From Chrysogorgia sp. JL179-B06 (Eukaryota; Cnidaria; Anthozoa; Scleralcyonacea; Chrysogorgiidae), in NCBI GenBank assembly GCA_035772405.1, contig JAYKKM010000010.1:1-64000 (forward strand): DNA of 64,000 bases. Direction: 5' to 3'. Under the pieces are notes generated by a model, which was given only the letters and a program-made list of their open reading frames with translations, made no database searches and was not told the origin of the DNA. The translations under genes were made by a program, and so were the position numbers. Shown piece after piece: positions 44,780 through 55,297 of the stretch (position 1 is its first letter; each line of letters opens with the position of its first letter).

Positions 44780-46100
44780 AGTGGTGAATGTATATTAACA
44801 TTTTGTTTGTTTGGGTGGAATGGTATCGTCTTGATTATACTGGTCTTGATAATTTTTAAACGTCTTGATAAGTTTTTAACTAAACTAAATATTTTTATGA
44901 AATAAATGGGAGTCATTGACTTAATTTTAAAATACAATAGATTTTATGAAACTAGCAACCATTTTGAAATGCCAATGTTGCCATGGCAACGAGCAGTGCA
45001 TGCGAGACATGAAAGTTTCTTAAGGGAGTGGTCATTATTTATGGGGTAATTCACTTGTCAGAACGATGCATATGGCCTGAGAGATCTTAACCGTGGTAAT
45101 ACAAGGTCAAGTTGCCAAAGTGTTGGGATTAATTCGCCAAGAATTTAATTTAATTTTCCTCCCTTAATTCCTTCTAAGGGAGCGGGTGATAGGGGGTGGA
45201 TGATTTTTCAGGCGCAAACTAAAAATTCCATAACCCATCTCTTCAGCAATTGTTGATCTTCATAACCTCTCCTTCAGACATTGAAAAATATCGTAACCCC
45301 TCCTCATGGAGACTTTATATATTAAAAACATAAAATTAATATAAATGTTCAGTTTTAATATAGTAATGTATATTATAGAAAGTTCAACTTGACATGAGAA
45401 CCCTTCTCATAAACCCTGTACTTAAAAAATTAAGGCAAACCTAAACAATATACATTAATGTATGATCTCAGTTATGACCAAGAGATGACCATGATTATAT
45501 AACTAAAAAATGTGTTTATTATAAAACGTCAAGTATTCATCATAAATGTTGAAAGAAAGCTCCAACGAGCATATTAGTGACCTTTACGGAGAACTATTAA
45601 GAAAAGAAGTACAACTTAGATCAGGCAGATGGGCTACACCTGGTGCACTAGATTTCTGTAAAATTTAATATAAAGAGCTTAATATGAGGGCGATAGATTT
45701 TATTTTTCAGTGAACATGTATTTCTCTTATTAAATATACAAACTGTTTTTTAAGACTCAATTTTTTCCGTAACCCCTCCTTCTTGTCAGAAATTGACGTT
45801 CCCCTCCTTCAGCAACCTGCTGAAAAACATCCACACCTACCAACCCATAATAGTGATCGCTCCCTAAAGTAGAAGAGTAGGACTTTCTGTAGCATGCAAT
45901 TCACTGACATGCAATTCGAAAACCTTCCAAAGACATCTACAATCTTAGCCATTTCAAACGCTACTTTGGTTCACGAAAATGAATGTAAACCTTGTTTATA
46001 GGTTTAGAATTCAAATTCTTGTACTTTTATTAATCAAAATGGTCTATGCTATAGAGTAGTATACATGTGCGTCAAAATAACGACATTTTGTTCATCTAAA
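44780..46100. other. Non-coding stretch downstream of KDZ gene 1
   Basis: It is AT-rich. CCCCTCCTTC-like words recur (about 45170, 45270, 45300, 45775 and 45800). No exon was seen, and no inverted partner of the region upstream of 33959 that could mark a transposon end. Confidence 0.5.
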
Positions 46101-46130
46101 TGTAAACATTGCTAGATTTTATTATAAGTA

Positions 46131-46302
46131 ATACAATGGTTTTTAAGAATATAGTGATTAAATCTCCCGCAAACCGAGGAATGTTTGTGAAAGTCCCGAG
46201 GGAAAGCATGAGGGCGAAGCCCGAAGGCGTCCCGAGGGACTTTCACAAACATTCCGCGGTTTGCGGGAGATTTGATCACTATATTCTTAAAAACCATTGT
46301 AT
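46131..46302. repeat. Near-perfect 172 bp palindrome (foldback)
   Basis: ATACAATGGTTTTTAAGAAT...GTCCCGAGGG is followed after a ~30 bp loop by its reverse complement ...ACCATTGTAT with very few mismatches. The loop contains GGGCGAAGCCCGAAGG. Confidence 0.93.
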
Positions 46303-46604
46303 TAGTTTGTAATACCATGATGACCGAGGTGAAACTAGTGTTTTCATTGTACAAAACTAATTGATAGTAGGAGTATTGTGTAATACAATGCATGATCAGT
46401 GATGTATTCAACAATTTTCCATTGTAGGAAATTAATATAATTGTGTGAAATGTTTAGTGAAAAGTGAATATTAATAAGTCTTGTAATTAACACTTTATCT
46501 TACTGTCATTAACATTGTAGTGTAATTATTTTGTTTGTTGTGTAAAACGTATTAACAAAACTCTTTGTCGTGTCTTTGAATTTTGGCTCATGAATTTTAA
46601 TCAG

Positions 46605-46700
46605 GGAGAAATTAGAAATCTGCCCGGCTTTGCCGGGAGATTTAGAGATCTCCCCGCTAAAGCCGGGAATATCGTGATTAAACCACCCGGCGAGAACAAA
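46605..46700. repeat. CCCGGC-rich short hairpins
   Basis: CCCGGCTTTGCCGGGAGATT and CCCCGCTAAAGCCGGG form small hairpins similar in style to the loop of the 46131-46302 palindrome. Confidence 0.6.
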
Positions 46701-46910
46701 AGAACCCGAGGTCATCATGGTATTATCTAGATTATACTTTTGACACACCTGTAATTAAACTCAATTATAACTAGTTACATACGCGAAATATATTTGACAT
46801 GATTAACAGGTTGCATTGTTATTTCTGCAGCGAAAATTGAAACAAGGGTTAATAACATCTGTACGCAGGCTAGTTAATACTTGTTGTAAAATATTCTGCA
46901 CTGATTTATT

Positions 46911-47128
46911 TCACGTGCTTTCTTTACATCCTTTGCAAAGAAATGTAGAGGTGACCTTTTTTGCATTCTTGTATGTGATGCCCAAACAGCTACAGTGTAA
47001 CCATTGCTTACACTTTACGCATGCAATCATACTTGCAGATCTTTTTTCCTTTTTGCAGATGCGGCAAACCTCGCTATTTGATCTCGATTCTGTAGTGGAC
47101 GTACTTTTCTGCGCTTGCGAATCTTCAT
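46911..47128 (-). pseudogene. PHD-finger terminal exon
   Basis: After acceptor TATATAG the frame reads CRICKKE...MIACVKCKQWLHCSCLG...FLCKGC and stops at TGA (46911-46913). The pattern CxxC, CxxC, WxHxxC, CxxC is a complete PHD finger, which usually reads histone tails. This is the clearest domain of the minus-strand gene. Confidence 0.8.
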
Positions 47129-47437
47129 CTATATATAGTTAAAAAAGCGTAAAAATAGTAGACGTTAATTTATAAGCCTGGCCAAGACGTTTGAATGCAG
47201 TTTATCGGGGAAAGCTAAAAAAGGTGCGAAAACGTAGGGTATGTGGAATTACGAGTATAATTATGGGGAATTATTAGAATTATAAGGAATTATCAGTATA
47301 TCTGTATATCTGTATATCAATATATATATTAGATCCGATACCTGATTGCGTCATCTTTAGGTCACCTATGCCTAAACAAAACACACATATATTGAAGAGA
47401 GTTTAGATTTTTTTGGGTATATTACAAGTAATATTAG

Positions 47438-47562
47438 GCATTTCACTCAATTAAACTACATGTTCTAAGGATTTGCGGTGAAGGAAAAATTCGAGTGTTG
47501 GAATATATACATTTTAAGATCAAACCAGGACCAGTTGCGAAAAATGCAGTGAATTTAGGTTG
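47438..47562. repeat. Dispersed repeat also at 60013-60095
   Basis: GGCATTTCACTC(A/G)AT(T/C)AAACTACATGTT and GACCAGTTGCGAAAAATGCA occur in both places in the same order. The other copy carries a B-box-like sequence on the minus strand (GGTTCAATTCC). Confidence 0.7.
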
Positions 47563-47814
47563 GCTCCCAACTTGTTAAGTCGCTTGGTTACAATTAATGC
47601 AACGTAAAGAACATTGCCCTGCGTAACACTTTTTTTTTACATTGCCCGCCTCGACTTCATGCTATTGTTTTGTGTGCACTCAAGCAAATTCGGGAAGTGT
47701 CTATTGTATTAATATCCAATTTGAATTCTTTCTCGTCCGAGGGCTTTCCCATTGACATATAAAATTATCTATAATGTGCTTCACATCAACTCCTACATAA
47801 TGTTTACTATTTAT

Positions 47815-48075
47815 ATAGCGCAAATTAGCATGCAGTGTATATGATCAAATGCGCTTTACATTTTTAGTACCCAGTACCCCAATCAATTAACCTTAGCTAT
47901 TTATTTTTACAGTTTTTATCATCATTTGTTTTCCTAACTATTTATTCTAACCCGCCCTGTCAACTTCCCTGTGGGAGGAAACCGGAGAACCCGGAGAAAA
48001 CCTACGACTTTCGGCAGAGTGTTGACCAACTCTTTCCACGTGCGATCAAATGTCCGAGCACAGGATTCGAACTCT
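47815..48075 (-). repeat. SINE with a conserved TTTCCTCCCACA-type core
   Basis: On the minus strand a B-box-like AGTTCGAATCCTG (near 48065) precedes GTTTTCTCCGGGTTCTCCGG and TTTCCTCCCACAGG. The latter is the core found in a broadly distributed animal SINE superfamily (Meta/Nin type, from memory). It is in the last intron of the P-loop-PHD gene, close to the 48138 exon edge. Confidence 0.7.
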
Positions 48076-48137
48076 TACTACCATACGGAAACCAGGCTTC
48101 AGACAAGTTATAGCTAATTACGCCGTACCTTCGACTC

Positions 48138-48314
48138 TTCATACTTCTTCATATCAATCGCCTGCACCAAGAGTTTTAAAACCTCATCAATGCTAGTGTG
48201 GGCTTTCACTGTGACGTTATAAAGTGACCTTACATAAGGGAGGAATTTCGTCTCTAGAAAGTCGTCCAGCGTTGTGCCGTCTATAACGTTTGAACTGTCA
48301 ACTAATTCTATTAT
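48138..48314 (-). pseudogene. P-loop-PHD gene, penultimate exon
   Basis: Acceptor GGTCTAG opens IIELVDSSNVIDG, TLDDFLETKFLPYVR and AHTSIDEVLKLL, with donor AAG/GTACGG. It is open throughout and helical. Phase 0 at its end does not match phase 2 at the PHD exon, so a small exon or an indel is missing from my model. Confidence 0.6.
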
Positions 48315-48496
48315 CTAGACCAGAAAAACAAATTAAACAGGTTTTAATATATATGTTTGTTGTTTTTTGGGGGTTTTTTTCCAACAATATTGTTTGTTTA
48401 TTTTCTAAACAATACACACAATTCGCTCACAAAGTTTAAAAAAAATTTTGAAAATTACAACATATGGAAAAATTATTATGACCTGCATATTAATAA

Positions 48497-48613
48497 TAGG
48501 CGTACTCTGGGGTCCAATGTCGCCGTGTTCTTGCGCGACATTAGGCGACATTGGGAATTTTCGAAGAAAAGTAGTAAATACAGTAGGCGACATTGGGCCC
48601 CAGAGTAGGCCTA
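48497..48613. mobile_element. Short MITE (117 bp)
   Basis: TAGGCGTACTCTGGGGTCCA ATGTCGCC at the left and its inverted copy at the right, flanked by TAATAA on both sides. Confidence 0.82.
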
Positions 48614-48639
48614 ATAATAAATGTTTTACCTCGTAACCA

Positions 48640-48886
48640 AAGTGTCGATAGACCGAATATATATCTGCCAGCCGTGGAGGTAATCCATGAAGTCTATCAC
48701 GGAAAAACTGGATATGCTTTGCAAGATTTTTTTTATTCAACGCCTCACTCAGGGTTATAATCTTATGCAAGCTTTGGGTGGACGCTAAGCCAAATATCTC
48801 GCCCCTCTCTTCCAAATAATCTTCCACCAGTTCCTTTTCTGAGGTCACCAATTTTTGAAAGAAAATTGGGGTAGTCCTCTCAAATG
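48640..48886 (-). pseudogene. P-loop-PHD gene, helical exon
   Basis: The frame reads TSEKELVEDYLEERGEIFGL, KIITLSEALNKKNLAKHIQF and LPPRLADIYSVYRHFGYE, then a GTAAAA donor. It is clearly coding in character. I recognise no domain. Confidence 0.6.
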
Positions 48887-49164
48887 ACCTTAGACAAAAA
48901 AATAGAGCATTGGTAACGAAAATTAGATAATCATATTAGTGCAATTACATATAGGTGTCGGAAGCTGGAACCTATTACCTCACACACATGCAGTAGTCAA
49001 GGAATGAACTAAGATAACTATAAAAAGACAGTGATTGACCTGTCGGTAGACTTGTAACAAGAGCACAAGTCGCGAATGAAGTAGTCAATTTGTTGCCCCC
49101 TGTAGGGAATCGAATTCTATTACAACTGGCGGGAAACAATAATAGGGAAAATACAAATCAAACA

Positions 49165-49650
49165 TCTAAAAAGGTTGGTGTACTGCTGAAATAGTGTGTA
49201 ATTAGTCTAATATTTCGAGCGAAGACCCTTCGTCAAAGAGTGAAACGTAAAGTGAAATAATAACTGAGTGAGACTTTTATAGAAGAAATAATTGCGTAAG
49301 ACAAAAATAAGCCAATCAGGTACGAGAAACAATATATAACAAATAATAATGAAATAAGAAAGTCATTTGCTATTTTTACCAACAATCGGCAAACAAACCA
49401 TATACAAACCCTGTATGGTCTGTTTGCTGATTGTCGGTAAAAATAGCAAATGACTTTCCTATTTTTACATCTCGTTATTATTTGCTATTGTTTCTCGTAC
49501 CTGATTGGCTTATTTTTGTCTTACGCAATTATTTATTCTATAAAAGTCTCACTCCGTTATTATTTAACTTTACGTTTCACTCTTTGACGAAGGGTCTTCG
49601 CTCGAAACATTAGACTACGTACACGCTATTTCAGCAGTACACCAACCGTT
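49165..49650. repeat. Long inverted repeat, Penelope-LTR-like
   Basis: The left arm has AAAGGTTGGTGTACTGCTGA, TTCGAGCGAAGACCCTTCGT, GCCAATCAGGTACGAGAAAC. The right arm from about 49420 is its reverse complement. The TGACGAAGGGTCTTCGCTCG hairpin and CGAAACATTAG phrase resemble Penelope-type termini. It is built like the 19920-20635 repeat but differs in sequence. Confidence 0.8.
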
Positions 49651-49690
49651 TGCTTAGCAAAATGGAAAACAGACGTTAAAGTGCCTATCC

Positions 49691-50082
49691 AGCCTGTGGG
49701 GATTTTACATATTTGTGATCTTTGGATTCTCCTGAAAAAAATTGTAATATATCTTGTCGTTCGAAAATTTCATTTTCATGCCCTTTTCCCCCGCTAAAGT
49801 TCACAGGAAGTGACGTCACCCAGGGTCATGATTCAGCCATGAAATACAGCGAAAGTTTGGCTTTGAACTTTAAACAGCCTGTTTAGACAAAATTCACTCA
49901 ATTCCTAAACATTCACTGTTGAATAACGCCGCAAAATATTGCGTGTCCCTGTGTTGACGTCACTTCCTGTGAATTTTAGCAGGGTGAAAAGGCGTGAAGA
50001 TGCAATTTTCGAACAATAAGATATATTACATTTCTTTTTGGTAGAACCCAAAGATTACGAATATGTAAAATCCCCACAGGCT
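49691..50082. mobile_element. Palindromic MITE, copy 2
   Basis: AGCCTGTGGGGATTTTACAT and TGTAATATATCTTGTCGTTC at the left are inverted at the right. The layout and words match 33070-33372, with a longer middle. Confidence 0.82.
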
Positions 50083-50298
50083 TGATAGATACTTTAAGAA
50101 ATTCGAAACTGTTTGGCTGTTGACCATACAAATAAATCTTTATGCAATTCAGTAAGCGTTAAAATCTGCTCGGATTGGTGATCGTCTGATTTTGGCCGCA
50201 TCTACCGAAAGAATCCAATAACGAGTCCAACTTTACTGTAATACTGGGTAATGTCGTGTGCTGCTCAAAACGTGATCGTAACCAAAAAGTTTCTTACC

Positions 50299-50378
50299 GA
50301 CCCTCTTTGTTGAACAATTGGATAAGATGACAGTAATTTTTACGCGTGTCTTTTGTACGTTATGCGTATTCCTATAAT
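50299..50378 (-). pseudogene. Small exon following the P-loop exon
   Basis: Acceptor TATTATAG and donor GGTCG/GTAAGAA enclose a stretch reading NTHNVQKTRVKITVILSNCS. It joins the P-loop exon in phase (AG plus G gives R). Confidence 0.55.
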
Positions 50379-50454
50379 ATATGGACCGATGATTTCGTTG
50401 TTACGGTTCGAGAAAAACTGGGCTGGAAGCTTGAAAGAATTTTTATATGGTTAC

Positions 50455-50758
50455 CTCATATCATCATCTAACTTAAAGTTGACAGTCAACAAGAACGATG
50501 TCAATGGTTGTTCGTTTCCACGTCCTTTTGTCTGGCTCCCAAGACCATCAAATACAGACACAAGTGGTTGACGAACAATACTTGGGTGTGTAGGGTCGTC
50601 CCAGCATACTGGAATGGTCGTCTTGACTAAATCGGATACAATAAACTCGCCAGAAGATTGTGATAGCATACGCATACCGATTAACTTGCATATTAACTTT
50701 AGTGCTGTTGATTTTCCACTGGAAGGGTCTCCGATGGCAGTCGGAACGGGGCAGGACC
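50455..50758 (-). pseudogene. P-loop ATPase exon of the P-loop-PHD gene
   Basis: Acceptor ACTCTTCAG opens a frame with PTAIGDPSSGKSTALK (Walker A), VKTTIPVCWDDPTHPS (hydrophobic run ending in two aspartates, a candidate Walker B) and FDGLGSQTKGRG. It closes at ATGAG/GTAACC and is open throughout. Relatives I recall are large uncharacterised invertebrate proteins with superfamily-3-helicase-like ATPases, but this is not certain. Confidence 0.68.
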
Positions 50759-50769
50759 CTGAAGAGTAA

Positions 50770-51590
50770 AGATATATGTCTACTAGAAATACGTATACGC
50801 AACAACCCCTCGCCCAATTGCTGTTTGAAACTTACAGTACAGTACTTCTTTTGGTTCTAAATTACTTGAATTAGATAATAGCCACTTCATTTGCCAAACT
50901 AAATAAATTTTCAGTGGACAATATCTCTCGGCTTTGTATTGTCTGAATTTAATTGTTTCATAGGACATCAAAATAAATACATGCAGTCCAAACTTTTTAA
51001 TTTTTGAGTGCAGCAACAGAATAGTGGGGGTCTACTGCTGTTTCTACCATCAATCACTAAGAAAGAAATTACTTTTATCACAATATTGATGACTCGCGAA
51101 ATAATCAATGCAGTATTTAGTAACAGCAAGTTGATAATTCTACCCACATTCGACTACTGTGATGTGGAGCTGGCAGGAATATGGATAACTAAATATTGAT
51201 GGTCATAATCAGAGGTCTCTAGGCATGTCAGGGAAACTGATCTTTCCTAAGTCAGGACTTGAAACTGATTGGTTAATAGAAATCCCAAGTTTTGTACCTC
51301 TTGTTTTAGAAGCAAGTTACATTGTGTAATGCTAGTTAGGAAATTCCATGGCATTTTAACATCATATCTACCACTAAAGAGCTATTTTCCATGTTTCAAT
51401 TAATCTGTTCATACATGTTATAGCACCATTATCTATTGCCAAATATATGTGAAGGATATACAACTTTTGAGTTAAAATTAGTTTTTGTAACATTGAACTG
51501 TACATTGATGAATATGTGTTCAAATTTGTAACAACTGTAATTTGTTAGAAAACAAGACCCGGCTATCCTGTATAAATATTATTGTATTAT
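50770..51590. other. Intronic AT-rich stretch, nothing recognised
   Basis: It lies between the P-loop exon and the exon at 53753. Short open frames here have no motif. Confidence 0.45.
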
Positions 51591-51594
51591 TATT

Positions 51595-51640
<46 letters not shown>
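51585..51640. repeat. (TTA)n microsatellite
   Basis: An ATTATT run of about 45 bp followed by imperfect AATAATA units. Confidence 0.93.
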
Positions 51641-51641
<1 letters not shown>

Positions 51642-51859
51642 ACTAACAATAATAATCCATTGACAATAATACTACTAATAATAATGCCTAATGCAGATTG
51701 CAGATACCATATTTGCCATGTAACAAAGCATATATATGGCATTGTGTACTATAGTACTATAGATGGAGTACTGTAAACACAGATTATATATGGAATACAA
51801 GTATACAAAACATGGACGTCAAGATCATATCGTCAGAAACATAATATTCCTGGTTGAAA

Positions 51860-52000
51860 AAATGATAACCTTCTTATTGCCAGTGACGGCCTCTAACCAT
51901 TGAGCCATCGCGATTCAGATGGAGAGACGTTACAATGATGCACTGGTTCTAATGATATATGTACTGCCTATGCACAGCAGTTACTATATATTTCAGTGAT
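51860..52000 (-). repeat. tRNA-derived SINE copy 3, inverted
   Basis: The reverse complement has CATCATTGTAACGTCTCTCC, GATGGCTCAATGGTTAGAGG and TCACTGGCAATAAGAAGGTT, matching copy 1 from its upstream part through the tRNA-like head. Confidence 0.75.
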
Positions 52001-52039
52001 GACTAATGATTGGGTGTTAATATATACACTGCTGTTAAT

Positions 52040-52215
52040 ATCAATAGAATCAGTACATCAATGTAACGTTCACTCACCATCTGAGTCTTGGTAGCTCAAT
52101 GGTCAGAGCATCTCACTGGAAATCAGAAAGTTATCCCTGTCCGGACACACAATAATTTTTCTGAGGATATGAGCTTGCTTGACAATCATCCATGTGCTGT
52201 ATTGTCTGTTTCCCC
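52040..52215 (+). repeat. tRNA-derived SINE copy 2
   Basis: CATCAATGTAACGTTCACTC, TGGTAGCTCAATGGTCAGAG and ATTTTTCTGAGGATATGAGC match copy 1 in order, with a deletion in the T arm. Confidence 0.75.
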
Positions 52216-52219
52216 CCGA

Positions 52220-52850
52220 GCTCTCCCTTATTCACTGCAGCAGTGTATATATTAAGTATTAACACTGACAAGTATACATAGTAATGCTTGTTTATTGCTA
52301 CAAAATTGTAGGCCAGGCCCAGGTCATATAAACACAGCAATAGTATGCATGTTTTTTCACCCTAAACTACTGTATATATAGGCTAATTATCAAACATATA
52401 GTATTTATAACTTGAGGTACACAAAAATAATAAACATACTGTACATGCAATTCCAAAATTTGTACTACACTTACTATTCAGCAGTATTATAAAGAACAAA
52501 GGTATATATTTTAAACAGGCTAGGACTGGCCATTGTTGCATGGATTTAATTCCAACTGTCAAAATATTATACATATATGTTTTGAAAATTCAAAACATTA
52601 CACACCTTCAAATTTTCCCAAATCTCTCTGTTAAGTATTTCAAAATATGTCTATTAGATTTCGGAGCTTGGAGCAAATACACAATACAGTGTACAATATT
52701 TAAATAACATTAAAATTAGCGAGTCAAGTCAAAAAGTTAAACGATAAAGTGAAGCACTGAACTGAACTGAAGCCGAAGGTAATGGCTATTCGTACGGTAG
52801 CCGTACGACGCTATAGTCTCTTAGAATTCAACGAAATGCGGGTAAATATC
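52220..52850. other. Intronic stretch, nothing recognised
   Basis: It is AT-rich. TACAGTA-type words are frequent, as elsewhere in the window. No exon is supported. Confidence 0.45.
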
Positions 52851-52857
52851 ATCAAAA

Positions 52858-52920
52858 TCCTAAACCTAACCCTAATCCTAACCCTAACCCTAATCCTAAC
52901 CAAATTGCTAACCCTAACCA
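52858..52920. repeat. Interstitial telomere-like (CCCTAA)n repeat
   Basis: CCTAACCCTAATCCTAACCC and further variant units run for about 60 bp. The canonical animal telomere unit is recognisable but mixed with CCTAAT variants. Confidence 0.88.
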
Positions 52921-53478
52921 AAAAAAACTATGCAGAAAAGGCAAATTAATTGCTCAACAGTCAACACAGACCGGTGAGTCGGTTACAATCACAATGTACA
53001 TAATTATAATAATAGTCCTTTTACCTTTTACTTGTGTCTGTCTTTGATTATCTTGTCCTTCAACACTACAGTTTCGGCTTGAATCAGCAGATAATATCTA
53101 TAGTAATGTTTGTTACAAACAAACATTGCCATTTCCTCACAAAATCATCGGATGCAGTAGGTTTTTATGGCAATATAAATTTCGCCGTCAATGGCGGCTT
53201 CTTCCGGAAAGCGGTTTGTCGCGCTGGCGTCAATTTAAATTTAAATTATGCCAAATTTAACGCACCAAAAAACCGTTTCAATACCGTTTCAATTTTTGCA
53301 TTCGCAATCATGTGACGGTTGCAATTTAAATATGAATTCAAATGCAGAGGCTCAGGTCTACGAATCAGCTTCTGTCTATATCTCGTTACCAGGGCCAAAT
53401 TTTCCAATGCCGCGCATGATCGACGACGTTGATCCTGAATATATATATATACAAGGAAACTGAAAGTGACTCTACATT

Positions 53479-53511
53479 ACGCCTGGAATCCGTGATGAGG
53501 GACTGAACGCT
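53479..53511. repeat. Dispersed word shared with 18737-18770
   Basis: ACGCCTGGAATCCGTGATGA GGGACTGAACGC is nearly the same as the earlier copy, which has two extra bases. Confidence 0.5.
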
Positions 53512-53752
53512 ACATAATGCTTATACAAAATCAGCGACTTTCTTTGTCAAATTAATCAATCAAATTAATTAATTTACATGAAGTTAGCTTTGTGAATTTC
53601 ATCAAATGGCGGTAGTATAGTTTTTCACCACCAAAATCTATATTTTAACCGACGAGAAGTTGAAACATCCTACCTATGCATGTGAGAATTTTCTTGTAGT
53701 GAAAAATGGCCAATCCACCACTCAGCAAAAGAATAAATGGCAAAAAGTTTAC

Positions 53753-53947
53753 TTTGAAAAACGCCTTCGCCTTTCTTATAAATAATTCCCAGTTGAAGTA
53801 CTGCAATGGCAAATCCACGTGTATTTCATATCCATGTATGAAGCTACAGACTGATTTGTCAGACAGAACACCAGGCATGGTTCTCAAAAAAGGAACCATA
53901 AAACGGTATGTCCAAAATTGCTCTGGGATAACACCGTCCTTGTTCAT
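53753..53947 (-). pseudogene. P-loop-PHD gene, exon 4
   Basis: Acceptor TTCATATAG and donor TTCAAA/GTAAAC enclose 65 codons reading MNKDGVIPEQFWTYRF, SVCSFIHGYEIHVDLPL and FNWELFIRKAKAFF. The frame is open and phase 0 at the end. Confidence 0.55.
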
Positions 53948-54349
53948 CTATATGAATAAATGTCAACTGTTAGAGTCGCAACTGCATGCGTAAGCCATTC
54001 TCAAGGTTTAACCCGTTCTTGTCAGACATTAATTTGACTCACGAATAAAACTGTCTGATAAAAAATGTCCCTGCTAATTATGGCTAATGGCTATATTGAT
54101 CCCCAAGCACAGGCGGCTGACAAAGATATATGTTTGGTTTGGGCGCACTGTAGAGAACACGTGTACAGTAGTAGCTCAAACGCTGATGTCGCGAGACATC
54201 TTTTTTTGTGGTATGAAATTTGTCAAAACATATAGCAAATCTTATATAGTAAAATACAGCAGGTTTTTTACGTACGTTTGTTGTTTGACGTCGAATTTTA
54301 AAAGATTTTCGCCATTTTATAAGTTTATTTCGATCGCTTTTGTATCGTA

Positions 54350-54540
54350 AATTTACTTATTTGATCTGTCAAAAGATGTAGAATTGAATTGTGTTGTTTA
54401 TCCGCTGTCAGAGGCCATCAATTCATGGTCACGGCCGATAAAATCGCATGCAGGTAAGCAACACAAATCAAATAAGTACAGAAATCAATTCTATATATCT
54501 CGACAGATCAAATAAAAATTCAACCAAATGCGAGGCAAAT
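54350..54540. repeat. Inverted partial duplication of an exon end
   Basis: TTATTTGATCTGTCAAAAGA...ATTGTGTTGTTTA at about 54355-54405 is an inverted, shortened copy of 54460-54518, which includes the 3' end of the candidate exon below. Confidence 0.6.
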
Positions 54541-54666
54541 AACTTATAAAATGCGTTTTGATTCAGTTTGTCATTTATCACCGCTTCCACCCACGTCACA
54601 TAGTCTTTGTGGTTTTGAAAAATCGACGGCAGAGAACAGCCGCAATAAGAAAAGTCGGAAAACCTA
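54470..54666 (-). pseudogene. P-loop-PHD gene, exon 3 candidate
   Basis: After an acceptor-like TACAG the frame reads RFSDFSYCGCSLPSIFQNHK, WVEAVINDKLNQNAFYKLF and LVEFLFDLSRYIE. The donor is unclear and phases with exon 2 do not match. Confidence 0.45.
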
Positions 54667-54977
54667 CTGTACATTTGTTCAAATTCTAATTGTTTAAAAA
54701 CTATTTTAACTTAATCAAAATTTGCTATATGTTTTACAATTTTTTACCACTAAAAAAGGACGTTCTCATGGCGTACGTTTGGGCTATACGTGTCTGTCAC
54801 CTTTAGAAGTTTTACTATTTTTCTATCTTCCTCAAACGTATTTGTCTGAACAATCAAGATTACCATCAATACCTCGTATCTGCGAGGCTTCCGCAAATTG
54901 GATGGATAATGCAAAGATAACAATAGCCATACAAAATATAAATCATACAAAAATCCCAATTGTAGATTGAGGTTTAC

Positions 54978-55297
54978 CTGCAATTTATCATTAAAAATAT
55001 AGATTGCCGAATCAGGGTCATCCTCTTCCTTCTCTAGAGCTAATGGGTCAGATTCTTCAACAAATTCGCCTTTGGCGTTGACCGGGTGAGGATTTGGTTG
55101 ACGCCCAATCACCAGGCTGCCAATCAATTCTCTGCCCTCTCAACGAAAAATCGTGCATTTTCCTCATGATGTAGCTGCTCAGCTGGCTGTCGCTTATCCC
55201 ATGAGCTAAAATCCCTCCTCTTGAGCTGAAGGATCTATTAATGGCCGCTTTGAATTTTTTGACGTTTTGAATTTCGTCGGTAGTCAAGTAACATTCC
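54978..55297 (-). pseudogene. P-loop-PHD gene, exon 2 (one frameshift)
   Basis: Acceptor GATTACAG opens ECYLTTDEIQNVKKFKAAIN and ILAHGISDSQLSSYIMRKMH. Near 55137 the frame slips by one base and continues as LIGSLVIGRQPNPHP, LALEKEEDDPDSAIYIFN to donor TTGCAG/GTAAAC. The slip destroys the protein unless it is a base-calling error. Confidence 0.6.

Noticed and set aside
46109..46414. Open frames on both strands over the palindrome
   Set aside because: Their near-identical translations come from the inverted repeat, not from a gene.
52858..52920. True chromosome end
   Set aside because: The tract is only about 60 bp, imperfect, and flanked by ordinary sequence on both sides.
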